Source: CAYRTD01 sp964528675 (GTDB lineage Bacteria; Bacteroidota; Bacteroidia; Bacteroidales; GCA-2748055). From it: a stretch of 64,000 nt of DNA. The notes below the pieces were generated by a model that made no database searches, had not been told where the DNA came from, and saw nothing but the letters and a program-made list of their open reading frames with translations. Of this stretch, positions 27,608 through 36,286 are shown piece by piece. The DNA lies in assembly GCA_964528675.1 (NCBI GenBank), contig CAZGTU010000006.1:38600-102599 (forward strand), read 5' to 3'. Each line of letters begins with the position of its first letter. The first letter of the stretch is position 1. The translations under genes and the position numbers were made by a program.

Positions 27608-30600
27608 TTAATGTTCTAATTTTGATATTTTTGAATTTTTTGTGTTATCTGAATTATGATCGACATCTACCCCGCCATTATCCTTAACGGCAGCAGGAGT
27701 GACACCATATTGGTCTTTAAAGCACTTAATAAAATAAGATACATTATTAAAGCCCGAGAGATAGCAAATCTCCTTAACGCTTTTTGTTCTTTTCACAAGT
27801 AGTTCATAAGCTTTCTGGAGTTTAATCAAGCGGATGAATTCACCGGGCGAATAACCCGTAAGTGCTTTGATCTTTCTATATAGTTGTGTACTGCTAATAT
27901 TTAAACTTGATGCCAGCTCTTTTACATTATAATCGGGATTGGCAAGATTGGATTCAAGCAATTTTCTGACATTGATAATAAATTCATCATCCCTGGATAG
28001 ATTATTTTTTGTCACTTCAATCATAAAATTCTGATCCAGGTATTTTTTACGTATAAGCTTTCTGTTTTTAATCAACCTGGAAATTTGTGAACTGATCACT
28101 CCCAGATCAAATGGTTTGGTGACATAAGCATCTGCACCCACATCATATCCGGATATCATCTGCTCATTGGTATCTTTTGCAGTAAGCAAGATGACAGGGA
28201 TATGACAGATGCTTTGAGAATCTTTGATTTCCTTGCAAAACTTATATCCATCCATCACCGGCATAATGATATCTGAAATAACGATATCAGGCATGATTTC
28301 CTTAACCAATTCAAGCCCATCCTTACCATTACCAGCTTCATAAACAGCATACTCTTTTGATAGTACAGATTTAAGAAAACTCCTGAGATCTTCATTATCC
28401 TCAACAAGTAAAACTTTTAGCTCATTGGAATCATCAATATCCCCATTATCGGATAAGTGCCATCCCTCAGAGGAGGCTTCTATTATTTCTGATTTGACTA
28501 ATTCCTGATCAGTAGTTTCAGCAGCTTCTTCTCTTTCATATGGAAGATAAACATGAAACACCACTCCTTTTCCATTGTAAGACTCAACTTCAATCCTTCC
28601 TCCATGCAATTCAACCAGGGATTTTGAAAAAGAGAGCCCGATCCCGGCACCTTCAATATTCTCATCTTTTTTGTAAAACCGTTCAAAAATGCGATACTTT
28701 TCGTTTTCTTCAATTTCACTACCCTCGTTGAATACCGATATCCTTACCTCAACATCTGTTTTACCGAGTGATAAAACGATCGACCCCTCATCGGGAGTAT
28801 GCTTAAAGGCATTGGATAAGAGGTTATATAATACTTCTTCAATTTTCTGGGAATCAACAGAAATAATTACCGGATCATCAGGAATCTCAAACTGCATTCT
28901 TACCTTCCTCCTTCCTTCAAATCCTTTAAAATTAATTCCAACCTCTTTTACCAGTTTACCAATATCCAGATTCTGACGATAAAGAGTAAGTTTCCCGGCA
29001 TGTAATCTTCTGAAATCAATGATCTGGTTTATTAGCTTCAACAGGTAATTGGAGTTCCGATGGATCAGTAACAGATGATTTCTCCATTTAGGATTCACAT
29101 CTGTGTAATTCTGCAGCATATCTTCCACCGGTCCGATAACCAGGCTTAAAGGTGTTCTGAGACCATGAGCAATATTGGTTAGAAACAGCATCTTACTCTC
29201 ATTGGTTTGTATCGACATATCGTCCAGTTTCTTCTGGTATGCAAGTTTCTGCCGGTTGTATGCTATCCAGGCAAAGCTGAGAACGATAGCCAGGCCAATC
29301 AGAACATATACCAGTATGAAATACCATTCTTTGTACCAGGGTGGAGTAATAATTAATCCTAATTGTTTAATATCGCCCAGGGGTACATCATCGGAACTAT
29401 AAGCCCTGAGTTTTAAAGTATAATTTCCATGAGGCAGGTTCGAAAATTGCAAATATCTTTTTTCTGCAGGAATATAATTCCAGTGATTGTCAAAACCTTC
29501 AAGTTTATATGCCAGATAATTACCCTCAGGATATTGATAATGCAAGACAGCAACACCTATGCTGAAGACTTTCATTGAAAATGGTAATGTCAACTGTTCT
29601 GTATAATTAATATTATTTGCCAGTGTATTATTTTTCGATATGGTATCACCAACTTCAATTTCTCTGTCAATGATCCTTAAGTCAGTAATGGCAAGTTTAG
29701 GAGCTATATTGTTTGGCTTAATATCACCCGGAGTGAATGTTGTAAATCCATTATCTCCTCCAAAAAACATATCGCCATTCACATACCGGTAAAATGCATT
29801 TACCATATAAATATTACCCTGCGTTCCATCATAAAAGCTATATCTCACAAAACGAGGATTCTCTGCATATTGATTATAAGAAACAAGATCACTTTTTGTA
29901 CTCATCCAGAGGACCCCTGTTTCATCCCGTAAAATACCCATCACATCATTGCTTGGTAAACCATCCTCAATTGTCAGATGACTGAAAATATCTTCATCTG
30001 GATGATAAATATTGATACCGCCACCCTGAGTCCCAAACCAGATGGTATTATCGAAATTCTCAAAAATACAGTTAATCTCATTGTTGTTCAGAAATTCAGG
30101 ATCCGGTCTTGTAGCGACAAACCTTTTGAATGTCAATTCCGGAGCAACATTTCCAGAAAGATTAATTTTATTATAAGGAGTATTTAAAAGGTTAAGCCCG
30201 TTGGTAGTCCCAATCCAGAATCTTGACTTACTGTCAACATGCATGCTGATAATCTCATTATCACTCAGGGTTTGTGGATTATCACTTTCTGAAGTAAACT
30301 GATAATATATTAAATCCTCATTATCAATAATATCCGGAACAAGTATAAGTCCGTAGCCTGCTACACCAAACCATGCATTCTTATTCTCATCTACGAATAT
30401 TTTCCTTGTACTCCATCCAAATATGGACTCTTCAGAAAATGGATACATTCTCCATTCGCCTTTTTCTTTGATTACCTTGTAAACCCCTTCCAATGTGCCG
30501 GCAAGGTAATAATCGTCTGTCACCCTCTCAATGTCCCATATTCCTTCTTCAAAATTACCTGTTGAGCCCTCGGAATATAACCTAATTCTATGAAATCTAT

Positions 30601-31783
30601 TCATCCCGGGTTCATTATCCTTTTTCATAACGGTAATGCCCCCGACCCTGCATCCCACAAAAATTTCCCTTTCAGCTCCTTCAAAACACATCACAGTGTT
30701 TGATGCCAGGGAATTTTCATTATAAGGAATATGTCTGTATGTATTAAATTCCTTTTTCTGCAGATTTAAAATACTGATGCCCTGTCCCTGGTGGCCTACC
30801 CATAAGTTACCGGAAAAACCTTCATAAAGAGAGAGAATAGTATTATTGAGCAAACTTCCCCATCGATAGGGGTTTCCCTCATAGGTGCCGGTATTTCCGG
30901 TATGCAGATCAATATAATGCAGTGCAGGATTGATTGCAGAACAATAAATTCGATTATCACCGGCATGGAGAATGTTTTGAATATCCTGTCCTTTAAAATA
31001 ACTTTCTTTCAGATAATCATTTTTAATAACAGAATAAGGCTTTACACCTTCAGTAGTGGCAAGATAGATAGAACTTTCATTTTCCACATATACAGCATCA
31101 TTGACATTACCTGAGGCTATATTCAGCTCTTTTACAAAAATATGGGGTGTGCCGTCAAAGTCGGAAAATTCACCGGAATACATTGTGGCAATATTTGTCT
31201 CTGAATTATTGGAAGCAAAATACAGCTTGTCGTCATTCGACATTGAAAAATTAAAGTAATAATTTGTTCCGGGATAGGAACTTCTGATCTCAATTTTGGG
31301 TGCAGGAGAATCCTGATTTACAACAGGATCGGTCATTATGTAATAGAAACCATCAAGAGCATGAATTATCATCCTGTCCTCCAGTTCCAGGAAATGTAAT
31401 ACATTCAAAGAAACTGATTCATCTCTCTCAAATTCAAGGGTGATAAAATTATCTTTCTCACGGTTATATAAACATAAATGTCTGTCGGTAGCTATCCACA
31501 AATTATTTCTTGAATCAACAAAAAGCTCCTTGATCTTCTTTGTAGGCAGGCTCCTGGGATTGCCAAGCTCAGGCCTGTAGTGGCTAAAATCATATCCATT
31601 ATATTTGATCAACCCCGACCATGTAGCAAACCACATCAGCCCGTCATCATCCTGGGCAATAGAGGTAATTTCACTGTCTTTCAATCCATCATAAGGGCGC
31701 AGGTATCTAAAATCGAAACCCGCGGTAGTTTTTACAGAAAATAACAGGAATGTAGTTAATAATATAGCGGTAGATTTTTTCAT
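27608..31783 (-). CDS. Hybrid two-component system regulator (HTCS)
   Basis: A 1391-residue one-protein two-component system. Signal peptide, then two seven-bladed reg_prop propellers (about 22-720, repeats such as DDGLMWFATWSGLIKYNG), a Y_Y_Y domain (about 745-810) and one membrane helix (about 815-838). The histidine kinase follows (His873), with an N-box NLLSNAFKH, and then a receiver with Asp1171 in ISDIIMP and Lys in TKPFD. It ends in an AraC-type helix-turn-helix (about 1265-1370). HTCS proteins bind an oligosaccharide in the periplasm and activate the adjacent locus. Two kinase oddities: the H-box reads HGLRTPL, with Gly874 instead of the usual Glu or Asp, and the G1 box is NEGSEI, not DxGxG. 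Kinase activity may be altered. Confidence 0.94.
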   Translation of the reverse strand: MKKSTAILLTTFLLFSVKTTAGFDFRYLRPYDGLKDSEITSIAQDDDGLMWFATWSGLIKYNGYDFSHYRPELGNPRSLPTKKIKELFVDSRNNLWIATDRHLCLYNREKDNFITLEFERDESVSLNVLHFLELEDRMIIHALDGFYYIMTDPVVNQDSPAPKIEIRSSYPGTNYYFNFSMSNDDKLYFASNNSETNIATMYSGEFSDFDGTPHIFVKELNIASGNVNDAVYVENESSIYLATTEGVKPYSVIKNDYLKESYFKGQDIQNILHAGDNRIYCSAINPALHYIDLHTGNTGTYEGNPYRWGSLLNNTILSLYEGFSGNLWVGHQGQGISILNLQKKEFNTYRHIPYNENSLASNTVMCFEGAEREIFVGCRVGGITVMKKDNEPGMNRFHRIRLYSEGSTGNFEEGIWDIERVTDDYYLAGTLEGVYKVIKEKGEWRMYPFSEESIFGWSTRKIFVDENKNAWFGVAGYGLILVPDIIDNEDLIYYQFTSESDNPQTLSDNEIISMHVDSKSRFWIGTTNGLNLLNTPYNKINLSGNVAPELTFKRFVATRPDPEFLNNNEINCIFENFDNTIWFGTQGGGINIYHPDEDIFSHLTIEDGLPSNDVMGILRDETGVLWMSTKSDLVSYNQYAENPRFVRYSFYDGTQGNIYMVNAFYRYVNGDMFFGGDNGFTTFTPGDIKPNNIAPKLAITDLRIIDREIEVGDTISKNNTLANNINYTEQLTLPFSMKVFSIGVAVLHYQYPEGNYLAYKLEGFDNHWNYIPAEKRYLQFSNLPHGNYTLKLRAYSSDDVPLGDIKQLGLIITPPWYKEWYFILVYVLIGLAIVLSFAWIAYNRQKLAYQKKLDDMSIQTNESKMLFLTNIAHGLRTPLSLVIGPVEDMLQNYTDVNPKWRNHLLLIHRNSNYLLKLINQIIDFRRLHAGKLTLYRQNLDIGKLVKEVGINFKGFEGRRKVRMQFEIPDDPVIISVDSQKIEEVLYNLLSNAFKHTPDEGSIVLSLGKTDVEVRISVFNEGSEIEENEKYRIFERFYKKDENIEGAGIGLSFSKSLVELHGGRIEVESYNGKGVVFHVYLPYEREEAAETTDQELVKSEIIEASSEGWHLSDNGDIDDSNELKVLLVEDNEDLRSFLKSVLSKEYAVYEAGNGKDGLELVKEIMPDIVISDIIMPVMDGYKFCKEIKDSQSICHIPVILLTAKDTNEQMISGYDVGADAYVTKPFDLGVISSQISRLIKNRKLIRKKYLDQNFMIEVTKNNLSRDDEFIINVRKLLESNLANPDYNVKELASSLNISSTQLYRKIKALTGYSPGEFIRLIKLQKAYELLVKRTKSVKEICYLSGFNNVSYFIKCFKDQYGVTPAAVKDNGGVDVDHNSDNTKNSKISKLEH

Positions 31784-32354
31784 ATCCCCTCCTCCCTGAA
31801 AATACTTCCAAAAATTTTTAGTTAATAGCAGTATTCTGTTTTTAAACGAAAATTAATGATTTTAATTGCAAATTATTCGACAGTAAAGTAAATAGAAATG
31901 AATTTATTATGCAAATGGGGAGGGAGTTGGGAAGTTCTGTAGTTATGCAGTTATGCAGTTATGCAGTTATGCGGTTATGCAGTTATGCGGTTATGCGGTT
32001 ATGCGGTTATGCGGTTGGACAGTTCATAATTTTAGCACGCTCAGGGACCGGTTCACCTAGGTTTGGTGTATTTCATCATAAATAAGTGTAGTCAATGCTG
32101 TTTCCTCTGAAGATTAAAGCCTTTGAGAGATCGAAACTTATTTCGAATACTCAAAGAACCTGCATATACAGCTATTTCTGTTATTCTTGTAACAAACTAG
32201 CATGTTCTACAATATGGATGTAATGTAATAATTATTTTATTTTTGAATGAATACTTTTATTCTTCAGTTTGTAAGTTTTATGATGAGTTATAAAAAATTG
32301 TAATATTTGCCTACTGACGAGTTAATTTTATTTTCTAACTAAAACTTAACCACT
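31784..32354. other. Divergent intergenic region between the HTCS and the secreted-enzyme genes
   Basis: This 571-base gap separates the minus-strand regulator from the plus-strand lamin-tail protein. It holds the tandem octamer array at 31943-32014 and otherwise AT-rich DNA. A TAATATTTG sequence at 32301-32309 resembles a Bacteroidota -7 element with one extra base and could serve the plus-strand gene. No open frame of note is present. Confidence 0.6.
31943..32014. repeat. Tandem octamer repeat, nine copies of TTATGCRG
   Basis: Nine uninterrupted 8-base units read TTATGCAG or TTATGCGG. The order is A, A, A, G, A, G, G, G, G at the seventh base, so the only change is an A/G transition. It lies 160 bases upstream of the HTCS start on the minus strand and 340 bases before the lamin-tail gene. 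The copy number is likely to vary by slippage. Confidence 0.92.
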
Positions 32355-35300
32355 ATGAAGTTAAAACTGTTACTTTTAACTCTGGCGGTATCCTGCGGTG
32401 TTCTAAATGCCCAGGATACTATCAGATCTTTGATTATTTCGGAGGCCAGGCTTGATGCTGCGCAGAATGCTTATGTTGAAATCACAAACGTAGGTGATGC
32501 TCCTCTGAATATGTCTGATTTTGAGTTCGGTACTGTGGGGCCATGGACACAACCTTACGAACCCGAAGAGAATTATTTTTTCATGCTCCCTGACAGGGAA
32601 CTTGGAGTGAATGAAAGTTTCGTTATGGCTATGGTCTATGATTTCGGACCCGAGCAATGGCTGGTTGATCCGGACAATTTCGATGAAAAGATCACCAAAG
32701 ACGAAATGTGGACACTCGCTGATATCCAGTTGCACTTCCCGGAACCCAAAGGATATCCGGATAACCCGACTGATTCCGTCTCTCCGAATTATCATGCGAT
32801 GGAAGTATGGAACGGAAGGGATTGCTGGTATATTAGGCATCATGTTAGCGAAACAGATTCTGTTGTAGTTGACCAGGTTGGAGGCATCTTCACTGAAGAT
32901 GACGGAACCAGCGAGGATAAGGCACATGATGTTGCCGGTGTAACCGATGCAACCAACAACAGTGTCCTTGTCCGGAAATTCAGTGTTAAAACCGGTAATA
33001 CCGATTTTGAAGCAGCGAGAGGTGTTGACCTCGCTGACTCGGAATGGATGCCTATTCCATTCTTATTTGGTGGTTGGGAACCCAATCGTGCTGTATTCTG
33101 GACAGTAGGCAACCATGGAGATTACAACCTGAATGAAACAACTTTGGTTTCTGATAATGTGGATATCAACTGGCAAGACTCCATTCTTACCGTACCATGG
33201 GGTGTGAGAAATGACGACTCCCTGATGTTCCAGTTTGACAGACAGCCGGGACTTGCATGGCATTATCATTATGCACCCAATCATGAAGATTCAGGATATG
33301 TATCAGCTCGTACGGGTGATGTACTGACTGTTTATGCATGCGGAAATGACCTTGACAGGATCGACTTCAATGTTGAAGTTGCCGAGCCAACTGCAGATGC
33401 CAATATTGTAATTCCGAAGAGAGTTCCCGGAGATAACGGCTGGTACGGACAATGGGCAGGTGCTCCTTTTGAAGTTACCGACGGTGTTCCCGGTATGGAC
33501 TCTATCAGGGAAGTTCCTTTCGGAATAAGAACAGATACCATGCTCAAGTATCTTGAAAAAGCACCCAATGCTACATGGGAATTTGTTTGGGTTGACGGTG
33601 AAGAATCCACTTCCGTAGAAAACGGTGATATTCTCAGGGTTACTGCCGAAAGCGGAGCTCAGAAAGATTATTACATTCAGGTAGAAGAATACAGTCCAAG
33701 TCATAATGCTTATCTAAGCTCCATCACATGGCCTGATATTCCTGAATTCTATTATGATGCTTATGGCTGGATTGGCGATACCGTACCTAATTTTGTCAGA
33801 TCGAAATACGATTATAAGGTACAGGTTCCTTTCGATGTGGAGGGTATTCCTTCTCTCGTGCCGAAAACAGAACACCTGAATGCAAAAGTTGAGGTTGAAA
33901 GAGCTGCTTCACTTACAGGACCCGCTGCAAGCAGAACCATTACTTTCAACACAACTGCAGAAGATGACACCACGGAATTAATTTACAAAGTTCAGCTCGA
34001 GAAGGAGAAAAATCCCGATAATCTCCAGTCATGGGAAGGCGAACCCTTTGTTTCACAATTGATCTTCTGGGAACAGTGGGACAATGGTTTTGTTGAATTC
34101 TGCAATCCGGGTACAGAACCTCTCGATTTCAGTGATTATATGATCTTCTTCCAGTGGTCAAATGATCCGGCCGAAGCTATTACCTGGTTTACAGGCGAAG
34201 ATGAGTGGATGGACAGGTACGTAAAATACATTCCCGGTTATAAATGGCAGGATTCCACCAACTGGAAAGTTGAGCCAGCAATTGCTGTTCAGGATCTTAA
34301 TGTGAATCCGATTATACAACCCGGTGATGTATTTGTTATCGCTGATATCAGATCTACCGGTAACAGTGGGTATCCATGGTTTGCCAGTGAACAGTCTGAC
34401 ATAGACTTTAGCAATAATCCATGGGATGAACCGGTAGGTGAAACCTGTGCACGTCAGTGGACCGGTGCTAACCTTTTCCTTTACAAGATCCTTAATGACT
34501 CCATTAAGCAGGGACTTAAGCCTGCCACAGATCCGAATGACTTCGAACTTATCGAAACATTTGGCGGTGGAGATGGCAATGCATGGGTAATCGGAGGCCA
34601 CACTGCAGATATGATCAACGGATGGGTAAGAAAGCCCCAGTATTTTGAACCCAAACCAGGATTCAAGGAATCATTCGGCAGCAATGAGGAAGACAGCGAA
34701 TGGATCATGACTGACAGGGCGCATTACCAGAAACTCAATGTCGGATGGCCTGCAGAGATCCTGCTTGTTGCTGACGGTCTTGGAAATCATTTCATGGACG
34801 AAGTAACTATCTTCAAATCCACAGTTACATCCCTTGCATACAAAGTGAGTCCGGGATATTCAATGGAAGAAGAGATAAGAGGTGTTGTTACAGGAACCAC
34901 AGTAACTGAATTCCTTGATAACATCATTCCTGCGGATACAGGACAGACATTGATTGTTAAGAGTGCTACAACAGATGAAGAACTGACAGGAGATCAAACC
35001 CCTGCAGATAGCGACAGTCTGATCGTGATCTCTGCCGATTCTGTCAATACTTCAGCATACCTCCTCGAGGTTACTGAAGATGGTCTGAATTCAGATGCCG
35101 TTCTTACTTCAGATCCTTATACAATCACTGTTGATGGTGAAACCGGTACCATCGAAGGATTTGACTACGGGACTGCAGTGAAAACTGTTATGGAGAACGT
35201 TACCGTTCCTGCGGGAGCTGTGCTCACCGTTGTTGATGAATACGATGCTTATGTACCTATGAAGAAACTTAACTTCGATACCACTTACACAGATGTTGAA

Positions 35301-36149
35301 GTAAGAGCTGATATCTACTTTGAGGTTATTGCAGAAGATGGTGTGACCGAGATCACCTATCAACTCGTACCGACTGCGGAAGCTTCCGATGCTTTCGTAA
35401 TGTCAGAAGTCTACAGTGTAGACCAGGCTACTTCACTCATCTCACTTGTTCCGATGGGAACCACTGCACCGTCAATGTTAAGCAACCTGATTGCACCTCC
35501 GGGAGCAACAGTTGTTATCGTTGATAAGCTGGGAGATGAGCGTACCATGGGTGATGTTTACAAAGATGACCAGGTAATTGTCACCGCTGCTGACGGTGAA
35601 ACAACCCGGACATACTACATGTCTATGCTTGAAGAAGAAACCTTCCTGGCATATGTTGTTTCCGAAATGTATGATGTAGACCAGCAGGAGGGCATGATCT
35701 CAGGTTCCGGAGTTACAGGAAGCACTACACTCACCGACTTCTATAACAACCTGACACCTGCACCCGATGCCACTATGGTAGTTCTTAACCAGGCCGGTGA
35801 AGAAAACACCACCGGAGACCTCGATGAAGGTGACTATCTCATGGTTACTGCAGGTGACGGAGTAACCGTTACATATTATGAAATCACTCTGGATTACACA
35901 GGTGTAGATTTCGAAGATGCAGGAATTAACATCTATCCTAATCCTTCAACCGGTATTATCAATGTTGCAGGACTCACCCAGGGAACCCGTATACATGTAT
36001 ACAACTCCGTTGGGGTAAGACTCCGCGACATTAAGGTACATCAGGCACATGAAGTGATCTCACTGGATGATCAGCCTGCAGGAATCTACTTCATTGTTGT
36101 TAGTGATGAAGAAAATGTAGTCGGACGTTACAAATTACTTCTTAAGTAA
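32355..36149 (+). CDS. Lamin-tail/repeat surface protein with T9SS sorting domain
   Basis: A 1264-residue secreted protein. A signal peptide ending LNAQ is followed by a lamin-tail-like beta domain (about 24-180: LIISEARLDAAQNAYVEITN) and two repeats of about 120 residues with VPFGIRTDTMLKYL and VPWGVRNDDSLMFQF. A second lamin-tail-like unit (about 560-770) and three to four repeats of 90-100 residues follow, with a pattern SEMYDVDQ, NLxPxxAT, VTAxDG and TYY. The end is a type A T9SS domain (NIYPNPSTG to KLLLK). No catalytic domain is recognised. Codons look more C-ending than in neighbours, which may reflect strong expression. It is the first gene facing away from the HTCS and may be a surface scaffold or binding protein; the function is unknown. 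Confidence 0.82.
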   Translation: MKLKLLLLTLAVSCGVLNAQDTIRSLIISEARLDAAQNAYVEITNVGDAPLNMSDFEFGTVGPWTQPYEPEENYFFMLPDRELGVNESFVMAMVYDFGPEQWLVDPDNFDEKITKDEMWTLADIQLHFPEPKGYPDNPTDSVSPNYHAMEVWNGRDCWYIRHHVSETDSVVVDQVGGIFTEDDGTSEDKAHDVAGVTDATNNSVLVRKFSVKTGNTDFEAARGVDLADSEWMPIPFLFGGWEPNRAVFWTVGNHGDYNLNETTLVSDNVDINWQDSILTVPWGVRNDDSLMFQFDRQPGLAWHYHYAPNHEDSGYVSARTGDVLTVYACGNDLDRIDFNVEVAEPTADANIVIPKRVPGDNGWYGQWAGAPFEVTDGVPGMDSIREVPFGIRTDTMLKYLEKAPNATWEFVWVDGEESTSVENGDILRVTAESGAQKDYYIQVEEYSPSHNAYLSSITWPDIPEFYYDAYGWIGDTVPNFVRSKYDYKVQVPFDVEGIPSLVPKTEHLNAKVEVERAASLTGPAASRTITFNTTAEDDTTELIYKVQLEKEKNPDNLQSWEGEPFVSQLIFWEQWDNGFVEFCNPGTEPLDFSDYMIFFQWSNDPAEAITWFTGEDEWMDRYVKYIPGYKWQDSTNWKVEPAIAVQDLNVNPIIQPGDVFVIADIRSTGNSGYPWFASEQSDIDFSNNPWDEPVGETCARQWTGANLFLYKILNDSIKQGLKPATDPNDFELIETFGGGDGNAWVIGGHTADMINGWVRKPQYFEPKPGFKESFGSNEEDSEWIMTDRAHYQKLNVGWPAEILLVADGLGNHFMDEVTIFKSTVTSLAYKVSPGYSMEEEIRGVVTGTTVTEFLDNIIPADTGQTLIVKSATTDEELTGDQTPADSDSLIVISADSVNTSAYLLEVTEDGLNSDAVLTSDPYTITVDGETGTIEGFDYGTAVKTVMENVTVPAGAVLTVVDEYDAYVPMKKLNFDTTYTDVEVRADIYFEVIAEDGVTEITYQLVPTAEASDAFVMSEVYSVDQATSLISLVPMGTTAPSMLSNLIAPPGATVVIVDKLGDERTMGDVYKDDQVIVTAADGETTRTYYMSMLEEETFLAYVVSEMYDVDQQEGMISGSGVTGSTTLTDFYNNLTPAPDATMVVLNQAGEENTTGDLDEGDYLMVTAGDGVTVTYYEITLDYTGVDFEDAGINIYPNPSTGIINVAGLTQGTRIHVYNSVGVRLRDIKVHQAHEVISLDDQPAGIYFIVVSDEENVVGRYKLLLK

Positions 36150-36171
36150 TCACAGATTATCCTATATAAAG

Positions 36172-36200
36172 AAAGAGCCTGGTATTCAGGCTCTTTTTTT
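36172..36200 (+). terminator. Intrinsic terminator after the lamin-tail protein gene
   Basis: A 10-base stem (AAAGAGCCTG / CAGGCTCTTT) with a 5-base loop GTATT is followed by a T-run. It begins 23 bases after the stop codon. It should end most transcripts of the lamin-tail gene before the GH5 gene. Confidence 0.88.
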
Positions 36201-36286
36201 ATTTATTTTCAATATATTATGTCAGTCAGTTGATACGGTTGAGAGACCTGTTGAATAAAGGAAAGTTCCATTACAATTTAATATAT

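Noticed and set aside
36230..36286. Upstream start of the GH5-CBM6 gene
   Set aside because: It would put 19 residues before a complete signal peptide and overlap the end of the terminator region.
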